A model generated the notes under the pieces. The model was given only the letters and a program-made list of their open reading frames with translations. It made no database searches and was not told where the DNA came from. This document shows positions 14,488 through 20,708 of a stretch of 20,708 nucleotides of DNA, piece after piece. The DNA is taken from positions 229,807 through 250,514 of the forward strand of contig DEXG01000015.1 of the NCBI GenBank assembly GCA_002364005.1, written 5' to 3'. This stretch comes from Phycisphaerales bacterium UBA3190 (GTDB taxonomy: Bacteria > Planctomycetota > Phycisphaerae > Phycisphaerales > UBA1924). The position numbers were made by a program, and so were the translations under genes. Positions within the stretch are counted from its first letter, which is position 1, and each line of letters begins with the position of its first letter.

Positions 14488-15162
14488 TTATCGCATCACC
14501 CAACGCTTCTCGACCAGCTCGAAGGGCTTGTCGCCCTGGCGGGCCAGCTCACCCGGGGTGGAGTATCGGAGCATCATGGTCTTGCGAAGGGTGTATCGCT
14601 GGGGGTTGTCGGTGTTGCGTCCGACGATGTAGGACTGGAACTCGCCGCTGAGCCCGGCAAAGAAGACCGTGACCTCGTCAGCGAGCAGGTCCTGTGCGGG
14701 CCAGATCACCACGCCGTCGCGGGCGTGCTCGACGCCTTCGAGCACATTGGAGACGATGTCGATCTGGGATTCGAGCAGCGGGTTATCGAGGCGACGCATG
14801 ATCTCTTCGGTCACCGCCGCAGACACATCACGCCCTGATCGCAGCACATTGCTGTTGTCGGTCATGAGCGCGACATCGGGGGCGAAGAGCTTGACGCCGC
14901 CCCAGTGGTTCGTCACCCGGTAGGTGAGGTAGAAGAAGGGCTTGTGCTCGCCGTCCACATCGACCCAGGCCAGACGCAGTGGTCCGGGCTCAAAGGTGAA
15001 CTCCCACTGGGTGGGGACGGGCGACGGCTCGGGTGCGGCCGCGTGGGTCGTGCTGGGGACGATCCCGAGCAGCGTGAGGGCACACACGGCAGCCACCAAG
15101 CAGGAGCGCAGGCGGCTCAAGGGGGTCTGACGGTTGGGACGATGAGGCAGCAATCGAGTCAT
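14488..15162 (-). CDS. Secreted protein of unknown function
   Basis: The 224-residue product has a basic N terminus and a hydrophobic signal segment (SCLVAAVCALTLLGIVPSTTHA, about residues 20-41), so it is probably periplasmic or outer-membrane associated. The mature part begins with a beta-rich region (TQWEFTFEPGPLRLAWVDVD, then FFYLTYRVTNHWGG) and ends FELVEKRWVMR. I recognise no domain or catalytic motif. It has no cysteines after the signal region. The start ATG 15162 has GGAG 9 nt upstream; an in-frame ATG at 15189 is less well supported. It is divergent from the acetyltransferase gene and lies upstream of rpmA in the same direction. Confidence 0.75.
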   Translation of the reverse strand: MTRLLPHRPNRQTPLSRLRSCLVAAVCALTLLGIVPSTTHAAAPEPSPVPTQWEFTFEPGPLRLAWVDVDGEHKPFFYLTYRVTNHWGGVKLFAPDVALMTDNSNVLRSGRDVSAAVTEEIMRRLDNPLLESQIDIVSNVLEGVEHARDGVVIWPAQDLLADEVTVFFAGLSGEFQSYIVGRNTDNPQRYTLRKTMMLRYSTPGELARQGDKPFELVEKRWVMR

Positions 15163-15288
15163 GAGCACTCGCTCCAAAGGCTGGTTCACGCGGCTGGCCG
15201 CAGGGAAAACGAACGCAAGAACGCGCTCGGCGTGTAAGGATGATAGTGTACTGTGCCGTCTGTCGGCGTCAAATCTATACGCCCTCGG

Positions 15289-16356
15289 ATGATTTTCTGT
15301 TCCCTTTGCACGCGAGACCCGCCACGAATGAGTCTGATGCCGCGATCTGGGCCCGATTCAGAGAACAGGCAAGAGCCGCCCAGAGCGGTCCAGTTGTCGC
15401 ACGATCTGCGTCTCTGGGCATGCGAACGCCTGGTGACCGGGCCCAATCGACGACAAGCCGCACGCAACCTCATCGCTTCTGCCTCATCCCACGGGATCGA
15501 CTTGGACATGCTCTGGGGGGTGGTGGGCAATCTGCAAGACCCCAAGGCGACGAAGGTGCGTCAGGTCTGCCTAGCGGTGCTCGGCGCGGGGCGGACGGCG
15601 ATGCTGTTCCACTCATCTCCCGAACATCAGCGGGCACTGGGAACGCGCGAGACCCAGATTCAGGAAATCAGCGCCTGCATCAGCACCTGCCTTGAACACC
15701 TCGGGCAAACACCAGAACGCGTGGGGCTCGCCCAATCACTGATTGAGCCCAGACAGCGGTGGGCCCGCGATGCCTGTGAGCGGGCGGGCATGATCTTCGT
15801 TGGCGAGCTGGCGTATATGCGCAAGCCCATCCCCTCATCCGGGCCCGCGACCAAGCCAGAACCCGATTGGCCCGAGGGCATCACGGTGCGCCCCGTGCGA
15901 TCACTCGAGCGGGATGCGTCTCAGAGTGACCGGGAACTGCTGATTGAGATCCTTGAACAGAGCTATATCGACACCCTCGACTGCCCAGAACTCTGCGGCA
16001 TGCGTTCGATGGAGGATGTCGTCGACTCGCATATGGCGACCGGGGTATTCAACCCTGCGCACTGGCTGCTGATTCTGCGGGATGGTCGCCCCGCAGGGTG
16101 CTGCCTGCTCTCGCATTGCCCAGCGAACCACAGCGTCGAGCTGGTCTACCTGGGCATCGCATCGAACGCACGCGGGATGGGGCTCGGGCGTCGGGTGCTG
16201 GACTACGGGATCTCACGACTGCAGGGGCTGGACGCACGCGAGATCACCTGTGCGGTCGACACCCGAAACACGCCGGCGATCGCGGTCTATGAGTCGCTCG
16301 GCTTTCAACGATTTGATTCGCGCATCGGGTATGTCGCCCCGATCCCGTTGCGCTGA
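15289..16356 (+). CDS. GNAT-family N-acetyltransferase
   Basis: The product of about 355 residues has a C-terminal GNAT domain with the acetyl-CoA loop VYLGIASNARGMGLGRRVLD (R-x-x-G-x-G type), followed by CAVDTRNTPAIAVYESLGFQ, the standard beta5-alpha4 signature. The N-terminal ~190 residues include an unassigned region with a second possible degenerate acetyltransferase fold (QIQEISACISTCLEHLGQTP). The acceptor substrate cannot be read from sequence. The start is uncertain. ATG 15289 is given, with TATACG 8 nt upstream and no ribosome site. GTG 15253, with AAGGA 12 nt upstream, and ATG 15328 are alternatives. It is divergent from the secreted-protein gene and is the last gene before the dnaA upstream region. 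Confidence 0.85.
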   Translation: MIFCSLCTRDPPRMSLMPRSGPDSENRQEPPRAVQLSHDLRLWACERLVTGPNRRQAARNLIASASSHGIDLDMLWGVVGNLQDPKATKVRQVCLAVLGAGRTAMLFHSSPEHQRALGTRETQIQEISACISTCLEHLGQTPERVGLAQSLIEPRQRWARDACERAGMIFVGELAYMRKPIPSSGPATKPEPDWPEGITVRPVRSLERDASQSDRELLIEILEQSYIDTLDCPELCGMRSMEDVVDSHMATGVFNPAHWLLILRDGRPAGCCLLSHCPANHSVELVYLGIASNARGMGLGRRVLDYGISRLQGLDAREITCAVDTRNTPAIAVYESLGFQRFDSRIGYVAPIPLR

Positions 16357-16404
16357 ACCGGGTTGTGATCGAGGGCCCGATTCATATTTGTTTTTCGTGA
16401 AGCT

Positions 16405-16413
16405 TTGTTCACA
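16405..16413 (+). promoter_or_regulatory. DnaA-box-like 9-mer
   Basis: TTGTTCACA differs at one position from TTATNCACA. It lies in the AT-rich tract 25 bp from the perfect box at 16429. Confidence 0.4.
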
Positions 16414-16428
16414 GCGGGTGTCGGGTTT

Positions 16429-16437
16429 TGTGCATAA
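16429..16437 (-). promoter_or_regulatory. DnaA box (full match to TTATNCACA)
   Basis: The minus strand reads TTATGCACA, a full match to the general bacterial consensus. It is the only full match I noticed in the gene-free region. Confidence 0.5.
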
Positions 16438-16672
16438 CCAAGGACCGTGGTGGATGAAAAAAACTTGCCGATCGGAAGTCACTGAAAAAGCAGGCGCTGC
16501 GGTGTGCACTTGGGATTCCGGGTTCTTTCGGCGGTTGCGTGTTGCGGGTTGTGGCTCTACACTGACCCCCGCTGGTTAGGATTGACCGGCTGAAACACGA
16601 TCGCGGCATTCGCCGATGGGGACACGAAATACCCTCGCACAAGCTTCCTTTTCATGAAGTTTGTATGCGAAA

Positions 16673-16696
16673 CGGACACGCCACAAGCGTGATCCG
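16673..16696. repeat. Dyad in the dnaA upstream region
   Basis: CGGACACGC and GCGTG-A-TCCG pair over 9 bp with one bulged A around a 5-nt loop. It is directly followed by the first copy of GCGCGATCGG. Confidence 0.4.
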
Positions 16697-16768
16697 GGCG
16701 CGATCGGTTTGTGTTGTGAATGGACTCAGACCCGCTCATATGAGTTGCTCGCCCAGTGGGACGCACGG

Positions 16769-16787
16769 AGCGCGATCGGATCGCGCT
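16769..16787. repeat. Perfect 19-bp palindrome 45 bp upstream of the dnaA start
   Basis: AGCGCGATC-G-GATCGCGCT has perfect 9-bp arms around one base. Its position just before the dnaA start codon suits a protein dimer that controls dnaA or acts at the origin. Confidence 0.5.
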
Positions 16788-16830
16788 GGCGCACCACACC
16801 GGGCGGTCCAGGATGACCACGAGGCGATGC

Positions 16831-16839
16831 TGTGCACAA
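16831..16839 (-). promoter_or_regulatory. DnaA-box-like 9-mer overlapping the dnaA start codon
   Basis: The minus strand reads TTGTGCACA, one mismatch from TTATNCACA. It contains the GTG start codon (16832-16834), so DnaA binding here would cover its own translation start. Confidence 0.4.
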
Positions 16840-18484
16840 CCGATTGCAAGACGCAACCCAGCCATTGAATACCAACCGCGCTGATGAGCGAGACCAGCGC
16901 GTTTCGCGTGAAACGCGAGACACGATCCGGTTTGATCGCGCCGCGGCACCCGGGCGTGAAACCGGGGCCCACTCAGGCATCGCTCAGGCCGCGCCCAGCC
17001 GGGCCCGGGCCCCGCAACGCGATACCGATCAGGCGACGCCCGATGTATGCGCTCTGGTTCACGCCCACCTGGTGCGCTCGCTGGGGGCCAACCGGGTGCG
17101 TCGATACCTCAATGAACGCACCCAGATGCGCCAGCTCGACGACGGGAGTATCGAGATCTGTGCCGGCGACGCGTTCACACTGGACATGATCGAGCGTCGT
17201 CTGGGCGATGCGCTGCGAATCGGTGCTCAGTTCGCCTTGGGCACCACCGAGCCCGTGCTGCGCTACCGGGTCGATGCTGACCTGCAGCCACAGACGCAGC
17301 AGGGCGCCAGGGAAATCGCCCCCCAGAGCGATGACTCGAAGCTCCAGACACTATCCAACCGCGTGGCCCTGCCCAAGCAGAATCGAGCCCCAGAGCGGTG
17401 CCCGCGACTGGAACAGTTCGTCGTTGGTGCATCGAACCGGCTGGCCTACGAATCGGTCAAGCAGTGCGTCGAGGCCTCCAGCCCCGGAGCGCCCGTGTTC
17501 GTGCACGGCGTGTGCGGCGTGGGCAAAACCCACCTGCTGCGTGGCGCCACCCTGCTGGCACGCCGGCTCCGCCCGGGCTGCAAGGTCCGTTACACCACCG
17601 GCGAGGCGTTCACCAATGCGTTCGTCAACGCGATCCGGACCCGCACCGTCGAGGCCTTCCAGAAGAAGTATCGCGGGCTCGACCTGCTGTGCATCGACGA
17701 CATCCATCTGATGGCGGGCAAGCAAGCGACGCAGCACGAGCTGCTGCAGATCTTCAACACCCTCTCGCTGGGCGGGGCACGCATCATCCTGGCCTCGGAC
17801 GCCCACCCGCGCATGATCGCCCGGCTCGATCAGGCCCTGTCGTCACGATTCAGCGCCGGGCTGGTGGTCCGCATCGATGAGCCCGACGCGACGCTGGCTC
17901 GCCAGCTCGTGGCCGGCATCGCGATGAAGCACGGGCTCACCCTTGACGAGGCGGCGATCCGAGTCATCTGCGACCGGGTTGGGATCGGGCGTGGCGCCAG
18001 CGTGCGTGATCTGGAGGGCGCGGTGCTGCAGGTCCATGCCGTCTGCCGACTGCTCGATCGCGATTCGAGCTCAGAGCGAGGGGCGGTCACCCCCACCGCT
18101 TCGCATGTGCGTCAGGCGATGTCCCTCCGCTGTGGCGAGGATACCTCGATCCAGTCCCGTCCGATCGCACTTGATGACATCACCCGCACCATCTGTGCGG
18201 AGCTGAGCGTCAGTCTTGGTGATCTTCGGGGTAAGGGGCGTCAGAAGAAGGTTGTGCTGGCCCGGGAGCTGATCACCCATCTGGCCCGGCAGCTCACGAG
18301 CAAGAGCTTCCCCGAGATCGCCCACATGCTTGGCCGCAGCAACCACTCGACCGTGATTACTGCCGCCAAGCGGTTCAAGGATCGCCTGAGTGCGTCGCAA
18401 TCGGTGCAGGCGGACTGCCCGTTTGACGGGTTGCCGCTGGTCGAGCTGACCCAGCGGCTGACCCAGAGCGTGCAGCAGGGCTGA
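16832..18484 (+). CDS. dnaA: Chromosomal replication initiator protein DnaA
   Basis: The 550-residue AAA+ initiator binds DnaA boxes and melts the origin. After a ~70-residue polar, probably disordered N terminus, domain I starts at about DVCALVHAHLVRSLGANRVR. Walker A is GVCGVGKTH near residue 226, Walker B LLCIDDIH near 285 and sensor II near GASVRDLEG. The C-terminal DNA-binding domain has SLGDLRGKGRQKKVVLAREL, then SFPEIAHMLGRSNHSTVITA near 501, where E. coli has GGRDHTTV. The protein is longer than the usual ~450-470, mainly through the N terminus. The start is GTG 16832 with GAGG 7 nt upstream. An in-frame stop lies just before it, and only TTG 16844 and TTG 16865 occur as later options before domain I. 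The start codon overlaps a DnaA-box-like site, and a parS-like site lies within codons 23-29. Confidence 0.95.
   Translation: MHNRLQDATQPLNTNRADERDQRVSRETRDTIRFDRAAAPGRETGAHSGIAQAAPSRARAPQRDTDQATPDVCALVHAHLVRSLGANRVRRYLNERTQMRQLDDGSIEICAGDAFTLDMIERRLGDALRIGAQFALGTTEPVLRYRVDADLQPQTQQGAREIAPQSDDSKLQTLSNRVALPKQNRAPERCPRLEQFVVGASNRLAYESVKQCVEASSPGAPVFVHGVCGVGKTHLLRGATLLARRLRPGCKVRYTTGEAFTNAFVNAIRTRTVEAFQKKYRGLDLLCIDDIHLMAGKQATQHELLQIFNTLSLGGARIILASDAHPRMIARLDQALSSRFSAGLVVRIDEPDATLARQLVAGIAMKHGLTLDEAAIRVICDRVGIGRGASVRDLEGAVLQVHAVCRLLDRDSSSERGAVTPTASHVRQAMSLRCGEDTSIQSRPIALDDITRTICAELSVSLGDLRGKGRQKKVVLARELITHLARQLTSKSFPEIAHMLGRSNHSTVITAAKRFKDRLSASQSVQADCPFDGLPLVELTQRLTQSVQQG
16898..16917. promoter_or_regulatory. 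parS-like ParB-binding palindrome inside the dnaA 5' end
   Basis: CGCGTTTCGCGTGAAACGCG is a 20-bp near-palindrome (only the central pair breaks symmetry). Its core GTTTCGCGTGAAAC differs by one base from GTTTCACGTGAAAC, the core of the widely conserved bacterial parS site. parS sites cluster near the origin, so its position in dnaA supports the origin assignment. No parA or parB gene is in the window. Confidence 0.6.
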
Positions 18485-18504
18485 TTGGTTCGATATTCTG
18501 ACAT

Positions 18505-18538
18505 GTCGGGCTTGCCAGATCGTGCGTATTAAGCCGAC
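18505..18538. repeat. Inverted repeat between dnaA and the aminotransferase gene
   Basis: GTCGG-g-CTT (18505-18513) and AAGCCGAC (18531-18538) pair over 8 bp with one bulged G and a 17-nt spacer. No T-run follows. It lies 10 bp before the aminotransferase ATG and could be an operator or leader hairpin. Confidence 0.4.
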
Positions 18539-18547
18539 AATGCGCGT

Positions 18548-19729
18548 ATGGCGCACCACGAGATCCCGCTGAGTAAACCCGACATCACTGACCTTGAAGA
18601 ATCGCTTGTGCTTGAGGTGCTGCGATCGGGTCGGCTCTCGATCGGGCCCATGCAAGAACGATTCGAGTCGCTCGTCGCCCAGCGGTGCGGGACGACCCAC
18701 GCCATCGCGTGCTCCTCGGGCACCGCGGGGCTCCATATGGTGCTGATCGCGCTTGGCATCGGTCCGGGCGACGAGGTCATCACGACCCCGTTCAGCTTCA
18801 TCGCGTCCTCGAACGCGATTCTCTATGTCGGGGCCAAGCCGGTGTTTGTGGACATCTGCCCGACGAGTCTTAACGCCAACCCGGAGCTGATCGAGAAGGC
18901 CATCACCCCGCACACCAAGGCGATCCTGGCCGTCGAAGCGTTTGGGAATCCCAAGTACTTCGACGAGTACGCCAAGATCGCCGCCAAACACGAGATCCCG
19001 CTGATCGAGGACTCGTGCGAGGCGCTGGGCACGATCTATAAGGGACACAAGGCGGGGAGCTTCGGGCGTGCGGGCGTGTTCGGGTTCTATCCCAATAAAC
19101 AGATCACCACGGGCGAGGGCGGAATGGTCGTGACCAACGACGACCACCTCGCCGACGCGTGCCGATCGCTCCGCAACCAGGGGCGGGCGGTCGCGGGGCG
19201 GGGCTCGATCCAGACCGGTTCGGCGGGCGGGAGCTGGCTGCACCACGAGCGTCTGGGCTTCAACTATCGCATGTCCGAGATCAACGCGGCCCTGGGGGTC
19301 GCCCAGATGCAGCGGCTCGATGAGTTGATCACGGCCCGCAACGACACCGCCAACCAGTATGTTGAGCGGCTGCTCGATGTCCCGGACCTGATCCTGCCCA
19401 CGATCGACCCCGAATGCAGCGTGATGAGCTGGTTCGTGTTCGTGGTGCGTCTGGCGGCCGGGTACACCCGCGAGGAGCGGGACCGGGTGATCGCGGGGCT
19501 GCGCATGCACGACATTGGTGCGGGGGATTACTTCCCGTGCATCCACCTGCAGCCGATCTATCAGCGGGCTATGGGCTTTGGGGAGGGGAACTTCCCGATC
19601 GCCGAGAGCGTGAGTCAGCGCACGCTGGCCTTGCCGTTCTTTGCGGGCATGACCACCCGGGATGTCGAGATGGTGGGTCAGACGCTGGAACTGATGATCT
19701 CACGCGAGAACCTCTCTCGCCGCGGCTGA
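18548..19729 (+). CDS. DegT/DnrJ/EryC1/StrS-family PLP-dependent aminotransferase
   Basis: The 393-residue enzyme belongs to the sugar aminotransferases that act on keto-sugar nucleotides. Family features run from the N-terminal IPLSKPDITDLEESLVLEVL through CSSGTAGLHMVLIALGIGPG (cofactor phosphate site), TPFSFIASSNAILYVGAKPV and the aspartate motif LIEDSCEALG. The PLP-binding lysine lies in FGFYPNKQITTGEGG (Lys near residue 184), and the closing YRMSEINAALGVAQM is typical. It could make an amino sugar for lipopolysaccharide, S-layer glycan or capsule. The exact substrate cannot be told from sequence, and no other nucleotide-sugar gene is adjacent. The gene follows dnaA in the same direction after a 63-bp gap with an inverted repeat and has no clear ribosome site. 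Confidence 0.93.
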   Translation: MAHHEIPLSKPDITDLEESLVLEVLRSGRLSIGPMQERFESLVAQRCGTTHAIACSSGTAGLHMVLIALGIGPGDEVITTPFSFIASSNAILYVGAKPVFVDICPTSLNANPELIEKAITPHTKAILAVEAFGNPKYFDEYAKIAAKHEIPLIEDSCEALGTIYKGHKAGSFGRAGVFGFYPNKQITTGEGGMVVTNDDHLADACRSLRNQGRAVAGRGSIQTGSAGGSWLHHERLGFNYRMSEINAALGVAQMQRLDELITARNDTANQYVERLLDVPDLILPTIDPECSVMSWFVFVVRLAAGYTREERDRVIAGLRMHDIGAGDYFPCIHLQPIYQRAMGFGEGNFPIAESVSQRTLALPFFAGMTTRDVEMVGQTLELMISRENLSRRG

Positions 19730-19769
19730 GCCCCATCCCCGCGCCCAATGGCTCTGGAAGGGGCAGGCG

Positions 19770-20291
19770 ATGAGCAGCAAGAACAAGCAACCCATCACGC
19801 CCCTGCGACTGGTCGTCGCGATCATCGTTGTGCTCGTGGCGGGGTATTTCGGGATCGACCTCACCGAAAGCAGCGATCAGGATCAGGCGGCCAGCCCGGT
19901 TCAGCCCAGCCAGACCCGATCCACGCCCGCGTCCGAAAGCGTCCCCGAGTCGCAGCGGGCGCTGGTCGAACTGGCCCGCCAAGAGCGATCGGGGCAGATG
20001 GTCGAGTTGCGGGCTCGGGTGGTCAAGCTGCTCGAAGACGACAACGACGGTGCCCGCCACCAGCGGTTCCTGCTGGCGATCGATCTGGAGCCCTCCCCCA
20101 CCGATTCGGTGTTGGTGGCCCACAATATCGATCTGGCTCCGCGGGTCCCGCTGAGCGAGGGGGATGTGGTCCGGGTGTATGGACAGTACGAGTTCAACGA
20201 CCGGGGCGGGGTGCTGCACTGGACCCATCATGATCCCGGCGGCCGCCATGCCGAGGGCTGGATCGAGCACGAGGGCGTGGTCTACGACTGA
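19770..20291 (+). CDS. Membrane-anchored DUF3465 protein
   Basis: The 173-residue product has one N-terminal membrane helix (LRLVVAIIVVLVAGYFGIDL, residues 12-31), a Ser/Pro/Gln-rich linker, and a C-terminal domain matching DUF3465. The domain features are NDGARHQRFLLAI, VAHNIDLAPRVPLSEGD, YGQYEFNDRGGVLHWTHHDP and GWIEHEGVVYD. The family is short, secreted or anchored, and uncharacterised; conserved His and Asp in the HWTHHDP segment could bind a metal or substrate. The anchor followed by a linker puts the domain outside the cytoplasm. The start ATG 19770 has a purine-rich GAAGGGG upstream. It lies 40 bp after the aminotransferase gene and may share its transcript. Confidence 0.88.
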   Translation: MSSKNKQPITPLRLVVAIIVVLVAGYFGIDLTESSDQDQAASPVQPSQTRSTPASESVPESQRALVELARQERSGQMVELRARVVKLLEDDNDGARHQRFLLAIDLEPSPTDSVLVAHNIDLAPRVPLSEGDVVRVYGQYEFNDRGGVLHWTHHDPGGRHAEGWIEHEGVVYD

Positions 20292-20300
20292 TCCTCTGTC

Positions 20301-20321
20301 CCCTGACGAACTGCAGGGTTT
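20301..20321 (+). terminator. Weak hairpin with short T-run after the DUF3465 gene
   Basis: CCCTG, an 8-nt loop and CAGGG are followed by TTT, 10 bp after the DUF3465 stop. The stem is short and the T-run weak. The rest of the 178-bp gap to mreB shows no gene or convincing promoter. Confidence 0.35.
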
Positions 20322-20469
20322 GCGCCTGGCTCGATTCGGGTGGAGAAATCACATGCCACAGGACGCGAGCAATCCGTTTTTCGGGTAGGCTGACGGCTAT
20401 CCTATATTCACACAGGATGGGGCGACCCCCATCATCTTGCGGGTGAGCCCCCGGGGAGAACAAGCACCA

Positions 20470-20708
20470 GTGTGGTATGAGCGCCTTTTAGGACCGTTCG
20501 GCGTCGATATGGGTATCGACCTCGGGACTTGCAACACCCTCGTCGCCGTGCGTGGACAGGGGATTGTGCTCAATGAGCCCTCGGTGGTTGCGGTGCGCAA
20601 AGGCACCAATCAGGTGCTCAAGAACGGCCAGGCGGTCGGCTGGGTCGCCAAGGAGATGCTGGGCAAGACCCCGGGCTCCATCACGGCCATCCGCCCGCTC
20701 AAGGACGG
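20470..20708 (+). CDS. mreB: Rod shape-determining protein MreB, N-terminal part (runs off the window)
   Basis: The frame encodes the first 79 residues of the bacterial actin MreB, which organises wall synthesis along the cell cylinder. The actin phosphate-1 loop is MGIDLGTCNTLVAVRGQGIV, then LNEPSVVAV, QAVGWVAKEMLGKTPGSITA and IRPLKDG. I chose GTG 20470, giving MWYERLLGPFGVDMGIDLGT, because MreB proteins usually carry a 12-14-residue amphipathic leader before the first strand. GGGGAG lies 11 nt upstream. A GTG at 20443 and an ATG at 20509 are less likely. It probably starts an mreBCD-type operon beyond the window. Confidence 0.93.
   Translation, partial: MWYERLLGPFGVDMGIDLGTCNTLVAVRGQGIVLNEPSVVAVRKGTNQVLKNGQAVGWVAKEMLGKTPGSITAIRPLKD

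Larger units (their letters stand above)
16357..16831. other. Gene-free region upstream of dnaA, candidate replication origin (oriC)
   Basis: These 475 bp contain no convincing reading frame. They start with an AT-rich tract (near 16380-16410), carry DnaA-box-like 9-mers at 16405-16413 and 16429-16437, several dyads, and a repeated GCGCGATCGG (16699-16708 and 16770-16779), and lead into dnaA. Origins commonly lie next to dnaA, and the parS-like site just downstream fits. Only one full-consensus box is present, so this remains a candidate. Confidence 0.45.

Noticed and set aside
16460..16930. Several GATC sites near dnaA, recalling Dam/SeqA control
   Set aside because: GATC is frequent throughout this window, coding regions included, so the local number is not notable.
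18071..19546. 491-codon open frame on the minus strand
   Set aside because: It is antisense to the dnaA 3' end and the aminotransferase, both clearly real; its composition is typical of a shadow frame.
8244..20411. 11-mer CCTATATTCAC shared by the regions upstream of the propeller gene (8244-8254) and mreB (20401-20411)
   Set aside because: Both copies could hold a -10 element, but no matching -35 was found, and an 11-mer shared once within 20 kb is expected by chance.
1..20708. Search for insertion sequences, CRISPR arrays, prophage or defence genes
   Set aside because: No transposase, integrase, array of regular repeats or phage gene was seen. The SNF2 helicase has a SWIM-type partner rather than defence-system neighbours in this window.

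Overview
The window reads as chromosomal DNA of a high-GC Gram-negative bacterium, most likely a planctomycete of the class Phycisphaerae. Three things point there. Two secreted proteins end in the same 55-residue dockerin-like module with paired Asp/Asn calcium loops and a terminal Gly-Cys-Pro. The Kdo genes waaA and kdsA imply a lipopolysaccharide-bearing outer membrane. The dnaA, DegT-type aminotransferase, DUF3465 and mreB run is ordinary chromosomal content. There are no rRNA genes, insertion sequences, CRISPR arrays or prophage genes. The taxonomic call is an inference from gene content.

Layout. Positions 1-5087 are read leftward: the start of a probable SWIM zinc-finger protein (partial), a large SNF2-family helicase 15 bp upstream of it, tRNA-Lys(UUU), and the Kdo transferase waaA. 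A divergent SDR/DUF2867 gene (to 6785) faces a leftward tRNA-Val(UAC), whose terminator lies inside the SDR coding end. The 503-bp gap at 6877-7379 has no gene but holds a good candidate for an undescribed structured RNA on the minus strand: promoter-like hexamers, a closed multi-helix fold and a GC hairpin followed by a U-tract. kdsA (7380-8240) is followed by a secreted seven-repeat beta-propeller protein. After it comes a chimeric reading frame joining the start of an acetyltransferase to a diverged second copy of the kdsA 3' third, so the propeller gene is flanked by two kdsA 3' ends in direct orientation.

From 10332 to 13887 all genes are rightward: two overlapping small membrane-protein genes (the first with a double zinc ribbon), a secreted Gfo/Idh/MocA oxidoreductase, and a secreted purple-acid-phosphatase-like enzyme with the same dockerin tail. 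Leftward rpmA (ribosomal protein L27) and a secreted protein of unknown function follow. A GNAT acetyltransferase leads into a gene-free, dyad-rich stretch (16357-16831) and dnaA. DnaA-box-like 9-mers upstream, and a parS-like palindrome inside the 5' end of dnaA, suggest that the replication origin and its segregation site lie here. The window closes with a DegT/DnrJ/EryC1-type aminotransferase, a membrane-anchored DUF3465 protein and the first 79 codons of mreB.

How the parts fit. waaA and kdsA supply and use Kdo for the lipid A core. The aminotransferase could feed surface-sugar synthesis. mreB sets cell shape, and dnaA with the putative origin handles replication. The two dockerin-tailed exoproteins probably share a sorting or anchoring route at the cell surface. 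Most genes appear singly transcribed; the clearest coupled pairs are SNF2/SWIM and the two small membrane-protein genes.
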